A DNA stretch of 64,000 nucleotides from Symbiodinium natans (Eukaryota > Sar > Dinophyceae > Suessiales > Symbiodiniaceae), in assembly GCA_905221605.1 (NCBI GenBank), contig CAJNDS010000053.1, positions 1 to 64,000 on the forward strand, read 5' to 3'. Within the stretch, counting starts at the first letter, position 1. The number at the start of each line of letters is the position of its first letter. Below are positions 8,201-16,568 of this stretch, piece after piece. The notes under the pieces are model-generated. The model did no database searches. It saw only the letters and a program-made list of their open reading frames with translations, and was not told the origin of the DNA. Made by a program: the position numbers and the translations under genes.

Positions 8201-10286
8201 TTGGCATGAGCGCCAAAAGCTTCCTGACTGCAAGGGCGATTTTGTCCACATCAAGGCACGTTTGGGCGGCGTTGCCATGCCACGGGCCATGCTGCAATAT
8301 ATCCTGGGTTCGGAATTGCGGCATGCTGTTAGTCTTGTCCATCATGAGAGCGACCAGCTTTGTATCTTCCGGCCCAGCCAGGCAGCAAGGATGCAAGCGA
8401 TTGGCGCGGGAGCGCGTCTCTACTACTTCACTGGACCTGAGTCACTTGGCAGTGGTGGACACTCTTATGGTCACGTTGTCCACAGTGAAGAGCTATTCCA
8501 GCTCACGCCGGGGGATTATGTGCATAAGGAATTGACTAAAAAGATTTGCGGCTTGGCCGACCCCCGGATGGATCGCACAGTGCGAGCAGGTTTGATGGGG
8601 GTTGCGTGTGGCTCTGTCCAGCTTTCGGATAAGTCTAAAACTTTCATCAACTCCGTGCTGGGACGGCAAATCAGACGCCCCGATCTGGAGGCTTTTCTCC
8701 GGATACCTTCCGCTGAGAACCGGAGCATTGCAAGTCTCCGTGCTGACTGTACCCAAGTCCTCCTGACGGATGCCAAGCCGCATCTGGCTGATTTGCCGCC
8801 CCCGTATCATGAACTTGGTCCCACGATGAAACTAGTTTTGGGTATGTGGCTCCCCCACCTGTCGTTAGAGCGCCTGGTTGACATGCTGGGTTATCAGTTT
8901 TTAGCCATGGCCTCGGAAGCAGAAATCGAGGAGGAGCCCTCGGAACAGTATCACTACCCAGAGCAAGCTGCGGTCAAGCAGGCCGCCACCCCTGTGGCGA
9001 TAAAGCCCGGCACGCATACCTGGCCAATCTGCCTTCTCCATCGAGTTTACCCAAGGGCATCGGTCATGCTCCTTACACCGGAGTTGGCGGACGTCCCTGA
9101 CTGGGCTACAAAGTGGTTTGCTGTCGCTGGTAAAGTGCCGGCCAAGCGCACTGCCTTGCTGGTTACCTTGAGAGAAGACAAGGGGGATGTGGCCTACCCA
9201 GGCATGTTTATAGAGCTCCTTGCCCCGAAGAAGCTTTTCACCGGCCCTGGAGAAAGTAAGGCCATGCAGCCAGTCAATATAACCATTGCCCTGCTCTTGA
9301 CTGATGAACAGCACAACCAATTCGCGCAACGACCCTCACTGCCGAGAGTCAGCCAGCTTGAGGTTCTGCCCGGAGGAGCCTCTACCCCGCTTTGGGATGC
9401 TCTGTTACACATGCCTAGGGAAAGGCAACATGTTGCATTGGGCGTTCCGCTAGAAGACTCGCCTCTTGATGCCATCCGGCAGCCACATTGGTTGCCGGGC
9501 TTTCTCACAGATTTAGTGCTTGTCCTTCTTATCGGGCTAGTGGTAAGAGGGTACTGGCACGACACATGGGCACAGCTCATTCACCCGGAGGTCTGCCAAG
9601 TCTTCAGAGGCAAGCACGAAACGCAAGCTGCGCAGGCATCGCTTACTGTGGGTCCGGGGGCTTCCAACCCCTTGCAAAGCTTCCTCAACCTTTGGCTTGC
9701 GGAGGAACAATCCTATCGCAAAGAATGGACGCCGACGCTGCTGAGTGGCGTGTTAGCTACGCTGCCTGACTCTCCGCTGCCCGGCCAAGAGGACGCCCGG
9801 ACTCCTGCGCTGTGGCATGCGGAGTGTCTACGCCTGTCCCATGACTCGTTGAGCAACGAGCGCGATCCGAGGACTCGCGCCAGCATCTTTGCGCTCGCGG
9901 TTGGTCCCGCCTTCCTTACGTGCCTCTGTGATACCTTTTGGGGGGCGGACGGACACCTGGCAGCGCTGCTGGGAGCGTGCTCGTACGGCCTGGCCGCTAA
10001 TCGTACTTCTGTATTCATAACGGGTGCGCCCGCCAGCGGGAAGACACGATCCTGCGCGTTTCTAGGAGTACTCCTTGCGTGCCTGACGAGCCGGCTCACC
10101 CTGTACACCGCTCATGGCAATGAATCGGTTCGGGCCTATGTCGAAGCGGTTGATAGGTTGATAGGCTCACGACTGCTAGCAATGAATTTGTTCGCAGCCG
10201 CATCGTTCGCATACCGGGTAACAAGGAGAAGGACACACATAAGCTCCCTTTTGATGTGCACGATTTGTACCGGGGGCTACTTGTAG
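5271..10286 (+). CDS. giant multidomain protein: GT-A-like + alpha/beta-hydrolase-like + start of SF1 helicase
   Basis: The open frame runs about 1,670 codons. A GTG lies at 5259, but ATG at 5271 is preferred. Order of parts: an N-terminal domain (1-125); a Pro-rich linker (about 125-260); a glycosyltransferase-like region with VVLMLLDHD (DxD-type, about 400), LEANGGLVLF (about 480) and HGYGAKGKN (about 670), the spacing seen in GT8-like GT-A folds; a hydrolase-like region with nucleophile elbow GFSAGS (Ser about 965) and a possible His in GGHSYGHVVH (about 1065); and a C-terminal P-loop GAPASGKT (about 1585). The P-loop begins an UPF1-like helicase whose Walker B lies in another frame downstream. 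The true frame leaves this ORF near 10,160-10,190, so the last 30-40 codons are shadow. The fusion of sugar-transferase, esterase and helicase modules is unusual. It may be a pseudogene or carry a sequencing frameshift. Confidence 0.6.
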   Translation: MESYACQPYVIRVGAQVLQVHVARRGQLTALATLGTSDVAMTRQMQAGVILPHELDVAGWCRYFPPEIQPLLCLDHSAFLRNSNAVCFARQPTVRCFLLHAWRPGIGIMPHSSALMGRAVSTHSALPGDAIDLPPWASVVTEQGAGRETALSPGPWQTPSPNPPRVCWPDNSPRPPIPPIPPRVGEYPVGEVSRIEPRIPHGRPPPAPVAADLPPWQVPSHPGPQVLAATAMQAICQLRTLSADHAPGPQEPEDLAQALESNQNFPEPTPSGVLPLRLASGAISGEPPEPQGLHPEIDYNALLGCLLPQLRAAESAGAHVLLLVTDSRCFLSIPHFPYFVRHLVARMQWEGPFKERWFPILVNTKEAGLASVHFTWAGPEILAVLRVLAPGVVLMLLDHDTLFTARWEAEELRRFAVLDLLPNTLSTESLGSMEVETDETQPCGSLPASPWSCSPDGSIPCGARSPNSIGMVCASEDQLEANGGLVLFYPNAPDGKNPRPPRFCIPGNVASAVTSIGTALSRALQLVIMPSEVPTPLPGMHEQAPLDQIHYRQCLRNTPLAGTTAHKHSDFVFAWALLGRYIHEVAWKTADLTAGRPEPDIQFGASPVRQVRGVKTWRQGPYEGFLPLLRGYGGSHSRLAILPGPDLFMANRYAEVIPPPFVHGYGAKGKNILPQWGSVVRLPTLPESVWGNGDTVPLWASVGKKGSGPVRLQLFPGVLMFWKKDALSSCRATPKWRSRPNTPTGPLALLAAAAHAWLAQADLPWPLFAADIKVTPLGLSQYWDDGLAMRVQQALAAFAFPAYQYPSPKPHLTPSGECRSLFISGMNGKAENTPPTVSGSIIHTANSYALTGLEMETVRDNQGKKVRYEDTQRPLLLSTSGNAAHALLLLPQAAQLWARALYPQVEGCGLPAAVRARISSVEASLTMCPALAHLHMPHTAALTALHVGLAAGRAGECKLCVTGFSAGSYTGAAVAIAWHERQKLPDCKGDFVHIKARLGGVAMPRAMLQYILGSELRHAVSLVHHESDQLCIFRPSQAARMQAIGAGARLYYFTGPESLGSGGHSYGHVVHSEELFQLTPGDYVHKELTKKICGLADPRMDRTVRAGLMGVACGSVQLSDKSKTFINSVLGRQIRRPDLEAFLRIPSAENRSIASLRADCTQVLLTDAKPHLADLPPPYHELGPTMKLVLGMWLPHLSLERLVDMLGYQFLAMASEAEIEEEPSEQYHYPEQAAVKQAATPVAIKPGTHTWPICLLHRVYPRASVMLLTPELADVPDWATKWFAVAGKVPAKRTALLVTLREDKGDVAYPGMFIELLAPKKLFTGPGESKAMQPVNITIALLLTDEQHNQFAQRPSLPRVSQLEVLPGGASTPLWDALLHMPRERQHVALGVPLEDSPLDAIRQPHWLPGFLTDLVLVLLIGLVVRGYWHDTWAQLIHPEVCQVFRGKHETQAAQASLTVGPGASNPLQSFLNLWLAEEQSYRKEWTPTLLSGVLATLPDSPLPGQEDARTPALWHAECLRLSHDSLSNERDPRTRASIFALAVGPAFLTCLCDTFWGADGHLAALLGACSYGLAANRTSVFITGAPASGKTRSCAFLGVLLACLTSRLTLYTAHGNESVRAYVEAVDRLIGSRLLAMNLFAAASFAYRVTRRRTHISSLLMCTICTGGYL

Positions 10287-11698
10287 CCACGACACATGGT
10301 ACGATTGTGGCAAGGCTTAGCTTTCCCTACTCGCAGCTCATTAACCGTCTAAAGGATGTTGAGTTGCTCCTCCGAGATGAAGCCCAGCAATTGGGCACAC
10401 CGGGTTCCAACACCATCCTGGCGCACATCAAGCATGCACTCGATGTCATGATTGGCGACCACAGACAGCCCGCTGGAGGATCGCGACCCAATTACCACTT
10501 CGTCACGGAGTTGTTGGAGCAAAAGATTTGTGGTCTCAATGCGGTCCCTGCCGACCTCCACACGCCAGCCACCTTGCCTGCGGCCCTTTTGCGGCAAACG
10601 GCCCAAAGCTCCGGCCCGTGGAAAAAGGGACAAGGCGAGATGCCCTCTTGGGGCAAGCCCCACCGTTCCTCTGGAGCGTCTGAGGTGTTGTTCTCAGCGG
10701 TCTCGATGCTGGAATCGATTCTCTGTATGAGCATCGTAAAACCGAAGCAAGCCGAGACAGTCATGCAGGCCGCCGGGCTGAAGGCCATTGTCGGACCGGC
10801 TGTCAACCTCTCGCTCTGTTCATCCATGCGCCTCCCTCCTGAGATTGCTGCCATTCTATACGCATGTCGGTACTCGGAGGCGTGCCGCTTCGAGCTGATA
10901 GGCGGGGTCCCTCGGCTACTTATGCCACCAGGTCCCACGATGCAGCACCTGCTCGGGCGGCCACTGCGTAGCCTTGCAGGCAGGTGGATGGAAACGTGTC
11001 GATGGGTACGGGTGCAAGATCAGGATGAGACCCAAACCAAAATAGGCAGAAGCTACGACCTCAGCATGGTCCTGGCGGACATTGTGCTCACTTTTGGGCA
11101 CCAGGTCTATCATGACTCCCCTATCGGGATGGTCTCTCAGTATGCCAGGATTGTTACTCAAATGAAGTTTATGCTGCAGTTGAGTCTCCCCGCAGACCCA
11201 CTGGGCGATGACGATGTGAGCCTACTTGAAGCCTGCCAAACCGCGGAAGACTTCCCGCTGACTGGCGCGCCCAACACTTGGAGCCTTGTGACGTTTAGGA
11301 CCTTCCTCATGAATCGCATAGGGTCCCTTAAACGCTTCTTCGGCGCTATCACCACGGCTTGCTCCACTGGCCCCACATTTGGGATATGTGTCTTTGTGAC
11401 ATGTCGGGCTTCTGGATTCCTGTTTAGTAGCGAGGCAGGGTTTGCCCGAGCCACCTCCTCCTTCACGAGAGGGCTTGGGGCTTTGGTTTTCGTGGCACCG
11501 CACTACTCTGATGGTATAGGTGCATGCTTCCAAATGGCGGCCTGCGCAACCGGAGGCCTGATTGAATGCGCGGAATATGTGCGCACACAAGCCAGCTTGT
11601 GGAGCATGGATGGCCCTGGCGTTGCAACGGCATTACACAAGCAAGCCTTCCGAGAACGGACAGTAGCCAGCATCGTGCTGCCTGCTGGACCTCTTTGA
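10157..11698 (+). CDS. SF1 (UPF1-like) helicase core, frameshifted continuation
   Basis: This frame is open from just after a TAG at 10154. Upstream of any start codon it reads SRIVRIPGNKEKDTHKLPF, so it continues the protein at 5271 rather than starting a gene. Helicase motifs are in order: Walker B DEAQQ (10376-10390), motif III GDHRQP (10454-10471), the IGMVSQYARIV region (motif IV-like, about 11.13 kb) and motif VI FARATSSFTRG (about 11441-11473). Walker A (GAPASGKT) is in the preceding frame at about 10.02-10.05 kb. The set is that of UPF1/DNA2-type helicases, which act on RNA or DNA. The break falls between Walker A and B, with no slippery heptamer evident, so pseudogenisation or assembly error is likelier than programmed frameshifting. 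A second break near 11,690 moves the frame again. Confidence 0.6.
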   Translation, partial: VDRLTTASNEFVRSRIVRIPGNKEKDTHKLPFDVHDLYRGLLVATTHGTIVARLSFPYSQLINRLKDVELLLRDEAQQLGTPGSNTILAHIKHALDVMIGDHRQPAGGSRPNYHFVTELLEQKICGLNAVPADLHTPATLPAALLRQTAQSSGPWKKGQGEMPSWGKPHRSSGASEVLFSAVSMLESILCMSIVKPKQAETVMQAAGLKAIVGPAVNLSLCSSMRLPPEIAAILYACRYSEACRFELIGGVPRLLMPPGPTMQHLLGRPLRSLAGRWMETCRWVRVQDQDETQTKIGRSYDLSMVLADIVLTFGHQVYHDSPIGMVSQYARIVTQMKFMLQLSLPADPLGDDDVSLLEACQTAEDFPLTGAPNTWSLVTFRTFLMNRIGSLKRFFGAITTACSTGPTFGICVFVTCRASGFLFSSEAGFARATSSFTRGLGALVFVAPHYSDGIGACFQMAACATGGLIECAEYVRTQASLWSMDGPGVATALHKQAFRERTVASIVLPAGPL

Positions 11699-12131
11699 AA
11701 CACCACCCCTGCATCAAGCGTGGGCTTTGAAGGCCACCTGGGGAGATAAGCGGGAAGTTTTTTACCGCACACTTCAGCAAGAAGGATGGGGGAGTCCCTT
11801 TTTCACCTCCAACTCCTACTCGGGCACCATTGCTAGTCTGCAAACGCGCGGCTTCGTCCTGGAGCCCCTGCCCAATGCTGTGTATTGTGTCCCCTTCCAG
11901 CCGGTGAGGGAAGGAGATGGGGTCGCCTACCTCACCTACTTGCTAGGGGATACCAGCATTAGGATGCCGCCCAAGCGGGGATCTGCTCAACGCGCTGACC
12001 CGGCTTTCGAACACAAGGCCGGCATAATGCGAGCCCCCCGCGGTCTTCACCTCCTACCTGTTCGTACGGGTAAGGCTGCCTCCGAAACTGCGATTGATGT
12101 CTCCGGGAAACAGCCCTGTGCCCGCGGGTAG
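11682..12131 (+). CDS. helicase C-terminal extension, third frame segment
   Basis: After the stop at 11698 the zero frame reads LLDLFETPPLHQAWALKATWG and stays open to TAG at 12131. The sequence is protein-like (EVFYRTLQQEGWGSPFFTSN) and most likely continues the same polypeptide after a second frameshift. No named domain is recognised. It overlaps the start of the proline-rich frame (12097) by 35 bp, so yet another frame change could join the two. As a stand-alone gene it would have only a TTG start at 11727. Confidence 0.4.
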   Translation: MLDLFETPPLHQAWALKATWGDKREVFYRTLQQEGWGSPFFTSNSYSGTIASLQTRGFVLEPLPNAVYCVPFQPVREGDGVAYLTYLLGDTSIRMPPKRGSAQRADPAFEHKAGIMRAPRGLHLLPVRTGKAASETAIDVSGKQPCARG

Positions 12132-12912
12132 TAACAGTCCCGACGTGGTAGCTGCTACTGCAGTCGAGGTTCCTACGCCGCAGCAGTTACCAGCCCAAAG
12201 CGAGGCTACCACCAACGCGCGCCATGGCGAGCGGTGGGGTACACCATGGCTCAAGCCTCGGGCCGCGGGGGGCTCCATTGCGGCAGCTGTCAGCCCGCCT
12301 CCGCCAGCTAAACGGGACGTTTCCCGAACACCTTGCGGCACCCCAACGCGGGAGAGAGGACCACTGACGAAGGAGCCTGTAACGAAAGAGCCTGCGGTCG
12401 TGCCGGCCGCGAGTCCTATTGCTCTGGATGCTTGTGTGACGACTCCCTCTAGTGAAGTTGCTCACAGGATCGGAGGGGGTAGCGCCGCCTCGTGTCCACC
12501 CCGTAGTGGCGGCAACATTAGGGACCCGCCGCCTGGCGTACGACGTCCACCCAGCCCCCGGACACGGCCCACGCGCGCAACATCTCCGGATGGGATTAGG
12601 ACGGTTGAGGCGTCACAGCCCCCTTGCGCTAAGTCTCCCACGGACACACTTGGCCTGACGGAACCAAAATCGTATCTCCCTATGCCTCCCCATGGCCCGA
12701 CGCCCATCCCCGCCAGGCCTGTGCCCGCTGTCCAAGCTCGCAAGGAAAGTCGGCCTCTCGCTTTGGACAAAGACGGCTCTCAGCAGCTGGAACCACCAAA
12801 AGCCAACCCGCGATCCCAGCGCCCCAGCCTGCGCACCCATCATGCAGAGCAACACAGTCTCGGTCTGCGATCTCATGTGGCGCGCACTTGCAGCGGGGCA
12901 TCACTTTGGTAA
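12097..12912 (+). CDS. proline/alanine-rich linker segment
   Basis: The ATG at 12097 opens a frame rich in Pro, Ala, Ser and Thr (SPGNSPVPAGSNSPDVVA; KEPVTKEPAVVPAA), typical of a disordered linker. Only the part to about 12,806 is likely used. In the inverted copy (minus strand, 17402-18469) the same linker runs in frame straight into the C-terminal domain. In this copy 29 bp are missing at about 12,806, which throws the linker out of frame and leaves a shadow to 12912. It may be the interdomain linker of the helicase protein or the N-terminus of a separate gene. Confidence 0.45.
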   Translation: MSPGNSPVPAGSNSPDVVAATAVEVPTPQQLPAQSEATTNARHGERWGTPWLKPRAAGGSIAAAVSPPPPAKRDVSRTPCGTPTRERGPLTKEPVTKEPAVVPAASPIALDACVTTPSSEVAHRIGGGSAASCPPRSGGNIRDPPPGVRRPPSPRTRPTRATSPDGIRTVEASQPPCAKSPTDTLGLTEPKSYLPMPPHGPTPIPARPVPAVQARKESRPLALDKDGSQQLEPPKANPRSQRPSLRTHHAEQHSLGLRSHVARTCSGASLW

Positions 12913-14050
12913 GAATGTCAAACCTCGGCCCTACATGAACCTGCGTGACTCGCAACACCTCACAACACACTGCCAGCAGCTTCGGGCATATAGGGCCTAT
13001 GAGGTGTTTCTGAACGGCATACCGAACCAGCTGCAAGACTCGGATATGCTGATCGGAATCGCTGACACGCTACTGCATCTGCCTGAAACGTTTCCGGCAG
13101 CGTATTTGAAGGTTTATGACCCTATCATCACGCAGTGCCTTAGATTGTCTGGGGCATTGCAGCATTTCGACCTTGCTGAAATGTTGGATTGCCCGGTCCC
13201 GCAGCTGGACAAAGCAAGGCTCTCGGAGTCCCTGGTGGGGTATGGCTTTCTTACCACAGCGCAGTACATCGCGGATCTTTTCTCTGCGGTGTCGGACTTG
13301 CCGAGTGTCATCAATGCCAGTTTTCCTGCAATGCTCAGCTACGCTGACCCAGATTATTGGCTGGGTGCACTTCTGCTCGCATTCGAGTCCCACCAAAAAG
13401 GTCCCCTGGAGCGTACGGCAGGGCTGCCCATTGTTCTTGGTTTTCCTGAATCTGACAATAAAATTACTGACCTGCAGATCAATGTGCCGCCTGCAGCCAT
13501 GGTGGCCTTCTTGGCTGGCCGCGCTTATCGGTGTCCCAAGTGCCCTACTACCAAATATGTGATGGACGCGCACAGTGGACTGCCACAAGTCACTGGCCAA
13601 GCCTCCCAAGAAGCCTTGCAGGCATGGGCCGCAGCTGCTAAGCACACGGACGTGGAAACGGCCAGGCTTGCCCAGCCCAGCCTGAATACGTTCCTAGGCA
13701 TCACGCTGCAGGGCACAGAGACACTTGGGCAAAGGCACTATCAAGAATTTAGGCCGGACCTCCCCCCTGCCCATTTCCTTGACGCCATCCGGCTTGCTCT
13801 TGCGGCCTCGGTGGCCAACCAAAACATTGAGCATTTTTGGTCAGTTTATAACTTGGAATGGCCTGACACTTCTCACAGAATGGCTGTTTTTCTACGGCGA
13901 GTGTTGCCCCTAGAGTGCTTGCTCTCCTCGCCCATGGCTGCGCCTGTGGAAGTGAACACTGCAGCAACCTCGCCGGAGGTCGTCAGCATCTCTTCCGAAA
14001 CTAACGAAGGCTCTCCCTGCCCGATGGATGACATGTCGGATGTGGAGGAC
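12473..14050 (+). repeat. inverted repeat, left arm (1,578 bp)
   Basis: This arm matches 17104-18678 on the minus strand at high identity (only scattered substitutions in the parts I compared). It carries a 29-bp deletion (at about 12,806) relative to the other arm, and retains 32 bp (about 13,627-13,658) that the other arm lacks. The boundaries are abrupt: gagggggtagcg at the left end and gaggac at the right. Confidence 0.9.
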
Positions 14051-14641
14051 GAACCCGAGGCACAGGTGAATGATTGGCGCTTCTCGGAGCTGCGAACCAC
14101 TGACCTTGCAGCTTTGCGAGAAGTGGATGTCTCCGCCCCTTTCCGGCTGCCAGTCATCTTCGATGCGCATTGGAAAGGGATCAGCACCACACCCACCAAG
14201 CATGGGCCACAACGTCCCCAAAATGCGTGGTATGACGCAGCCACTGCTCATTGGGCTGCCATTAAGGGGCTCATGCGAGCTAAACATCCAACCAAGCAGC
14301 GACTCAACAGCTTCTGGTTTAGGATGTACTGTCATGGCACCCCCAAGGACCCTGATCCTTCGGCCCTGCGCGCGGCAGTTACCTCCTTCCCCTTTCAGTA
14401 TAAGGACGAAGGTGTTGTGCAGTACAGGCAAATCCAGGAAGCTGTCCGGGTGATGTGGCTCGCGGCCCAAACCTCAATGACAAGATACAGGAGTATCCCC
14501 ATTCCGGACGGCATCCCTGAGTGGGGGGTTGATGAGCAAGAGCTGCCTCCAATGCAGGTCATGCCCAGCCGTACGCGTTCCCATACCACCTCAGATGGCC
14601 ATCGCTCCCGGCGTCCGGACTGGGATGGCTCATGGCAATAG
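12842..14641 (+). CDS. conserved hypothetical C-terminal domain, about 600 aa
   Basis: The frame is open from 12692, but its part before 12,806 is a shadow of the linker. ATG at 12842 (MQSNTVSVCDLMW) is the first start in the true frame, although the inverted copy shows that the coding frame originally extended upstream. Visible features: a helix-rich first half; a possible Cys pair YRCPKCPTTKY (about 245); an acidic stretch DDMSDVEDEPEAQVND (about 400) as interdomain linker; and a C-terminal domain rich in aromatic and basic residues (NAWYDAATAHWAAIKGL). I do not recognise the family. The first 1.2 kb is duplicated in inverted orientation 3 kb away at high identity. Possibly the C-terminus of the giant helicase protein. 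Confidence 0.5.
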   Translation: MQSNTVSVCDLMWRALAAGHHFGKNVKPRPYMNLRDSQHLTTHCQQLRAYRAYEVFLNGIPNQLQDSDMLIGIADTLLHLPETFPAAYLKVYDPIITQCLRLSGALQHFDLAEMLDCPVPQLDKARLSESLVGYGFLTTAQYIADLFSAVSDLPSVINASFPAMLSYADPDYWLGALLLAFESHQKGPLERTAGLPIVLGFPESDNKITDLQINVPPAAMVAFLAGRAYRCPKCPTTKYVMDAHSGLPQVTGQASQEALQAWAAAAKHTDVETARLAQPSLNTFLGITLQGTETLGQRHYQEFRPDLPPAHFLDAIRLALAASVANQNIEHFWSVYNLEWPDTSHRMAVFLRRVLPLECLLSSPMAAPVEVNTAATSPEVVSISSETNEGSPCPMDDMSDVEDEPEAQVNDWRFSELRTTDLAALREVDVSAPFRLPVIFDAHWKGISTTPTKHGPQRPQNAWYDAATAHWAAIKGLMRAKHPTKQRLNSFWFRMYCHGTPKDPDPSALRAAVTSFPFQYKDEGVVQYRQIQEAVRVMWLAAQTSMTRYRSIPIPDGIPEWGVDEQELPPMQVMPSRTRSHTTSDGHRSRRPDWDGSWQ

Positions 14642-15167
14642 ACAGCAAACTGTCATCTGAGGGCTCCTACTGACGCCATGCGAACGCGCCATTGAGTCCT
14701 TTCATGGCATGCTGCCTAGCGTGATGTGAGCCCTCACATCTCCTCGCCGATACATGCCGAAGACTACCTCGGGATATTCTTGGTTTGGCAACCCTCTCGT
14801 GGTCTATGCCACGGATTGGATCGTGCTTGTCTTTTGTGTGCTCACAGCTTGCAGCTGTGAACACCCTTCTGTGTCGGCCCCGCGGTGTGCCTGTGGGAAC
14901 GGGGGGCCTTTCCTTCGTGGTTGCTCCACTGGCCATCTGCCACGGACTACCCTGGACCGGTCCTGCCTGGATGTTCCAGCTTTGTCATCGGTAAAACGGC
15001 CAATCTTCCTTTCCTCTGCCCCCTCTAGATGGGCAGGTTGCCTGCTTCTATGTGCTACGACCGTGTGTGAACTCTTCGGACTTGAGTGTTGACCATCTCT
15101 CGTCTGGACGGTGACACCCCCTTGTCGTACAACGGCGTCATGCCAATTGGGAGAGACCAGCTAGGGG
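14642..15167. other. decayed spacer with first hydrolase remnant
   Basis: No intact gene. The piece at 14715-14760 (gtgatgtgagccctcacatc, then tcctcgcc) matches the hydrolase gene segment at about 4285-4320 (NVMRALASP/QRDASPRIS region) and contains a perfect 18-bp palindrome at 14723-14740 that the intact gene does not have. ORFs here are short and unlike proteins. Confidence 0.5.
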
Positions 15168-15420
15168 ATGCTGCTTCCGGGTTGTGGACACTTCTATGCG
15201 GAGATCAGGTTTCCACTCCCCTGGCAATGTGCCATCGAGCACCTGTGGACAACCTGGCCTTCACGAGAGCCATTCTCGCCTGTGCCTGGGTTGCTGCGGG
15301 GTTCCCTGCCTGCTTGGGTGTATATCTCTGCTTGCGTCCAAGCAGCCATACATGACTACCTCCCCAACGGTAGGTGGCCAAGCGTGATGTGAGCCCTCAC
15401 ATCTCCTCGCCGACGTCTGT
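15168..15420 (+). pseudogene. alpha/beta-hydrolase pseudogene, copy A
   Basis: It reads LLPGCGHFYAE, then PLPWQCAIEHLW, parallel to LLPGCGHFYVE and PLPWQGAIEYLW in the intact gene at 4050-4130, followed by the tgatgtgagccctcacatc block at 15384-15403. Frameshifts and missing segments break it. It sits between the arms of the large inverted repeat. Confidence 0.65.
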
Positions 15421-15520
15421 CAGTTTGGGCATGGAGGGTCTGATTCTGGGTATTGAACCCTCAACCCTCACCGGCCAAGGAGATAGTTGCTTGGCCTTGA
15501 GTGCGAAGTTTCGACTGGGG

Positions 15521-15620
15521 GACTCTCCCGCTTCCTGCGGGGCAGGTTGGGTCCCCGCCTGCTTTGGTTTACCTGATGGCTCTGATTGGAACGAAGCAGT
15601 CAAGCCTGCTTTGGCCGTCG
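15521..15620 (+). pseudogene. alpha/beta-hydrolase pseudogene, copy B (short)
   Basis: The reading AGQVGSPPA, then LMALIG/LPDGSDWNEAVK, is homologous to QAGSPPAWMLPDGAAWTKAV of the intact hydrolase (about 4185-4245). Only this internal part is recognisable. Confidence 0.5.
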
Positions 15621-15674
15621 GACGAGACTCTTGTGAGTCAAAAGAACGTTGCGCCTTGTGCTCGGAGAGGCTCC

Positions 15675-16030
15675 ACTGGCTGACCACCATGGAGTGCTCT
15701 GGGCTGGTCCTACCCTTATTTCTTGCCGTTAAGTCCCCACTGGCTGACCACCGTGGGGCAACTTTATACTTCGGATCAAGAAGGTTGACACCTGCAACGT
15801 CCCGTGCCAAGGCACGCCTATGCCCCGCCTGTGCTGGCGGACTTGTGAACCTTTTCGTGAACGGCCTTGGCTGGTGCTGAATGTATTCGCATCGGTGGCT
15901 GCATGATGGTGGTTTTGTGAATCTGGCCACGTCGCATTTTGCGACGCACCTGCGCACTCGGTGCCACATGTGTGCTCCCGGCCTCTTCGACGATTTCGAG
16001 TACTGAGTGCACAGGGTGACCTAGCAGTTC
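15675..16030. repeat. degenerate tandem unit, copy 1
   Basis: Contains ctccactggctgaccaccat (15671 region), ccccactggctgaccacc (about 15738) and the tail gatggtggttttgtgaatct to tcgagtactgagt (about 15905-16006). The same order recurs about 0.9 kb downstream. Confidence 0.55.
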
Positions 16031-16035
16031 GGCGC

Positions 16036-16340
16036 GCTGGCTGTGGACACTTCTACGTGGAGATTATGCACCCGCTGACTTGGCAGGGAGCCATTCCCCA
16101 CTTGTAGAACAACCTGGCCCTCTTGAGACTCTTGAGGGTCATCCTCGTCTGAGCTTGGCCTGCGGCAGGGCAAGTGGGCTCCCCGCCCGCGTGGATGTTA
16201 CCTGAAGGCTCTGATTGGATCAAAGTAGCAATACCATGGAGATCCTTGCACTTCGGCACCAATGTGATGTGAGCCCTCCCATCTCCTTACCGACGTACCT
16301 CGCGGGTTTGGGTTTGGAGGGACCTGATGCGTGCCGATGC
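16036..16340 (+). pseudogene. alpha/beta-hydrolase pseudogene, copy C
   Basis: It reads GCGHFYVEIMHPLTWQGAI, then an in-frame stop, further stops, AAGQVGSPPAWMLPEGSDWIK, and the gatgtgagccctcccatctcc block. It is the closest of the decayed copies to the gene at 3877 but is clearly non-functional. Confidence 0.65.
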
Positions 16341-16568
16341 GCAGGCCAGCGCCAAGGTTGCGTGGCCTTGTGTGAGATGCCTGGACTGGGAAGTTCCTCG
16401 TTGTCCTTATAAACCCTGTGGCGTCAAGGGTTTGGTAACTCGCTGTGGACTCTCCCCGTGGAATCGGTAGCTGCTGCTACTCTCGCCCCCCCTCTGGCCG
16501 TGCGCGGGCACCTCTCTGGGTGGGCACTTGTACGCCAGGTTGACTGGAGAACCCTGTGCTCGGAGCTA

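Noticed and set aside
10140-10260. Programmed -1 frameshifting in the helicase
   Set aside because: No slippery heptamer or downstream stem was visible, and further unlinked frame breaks follow, so decay or sequence error is more likely.
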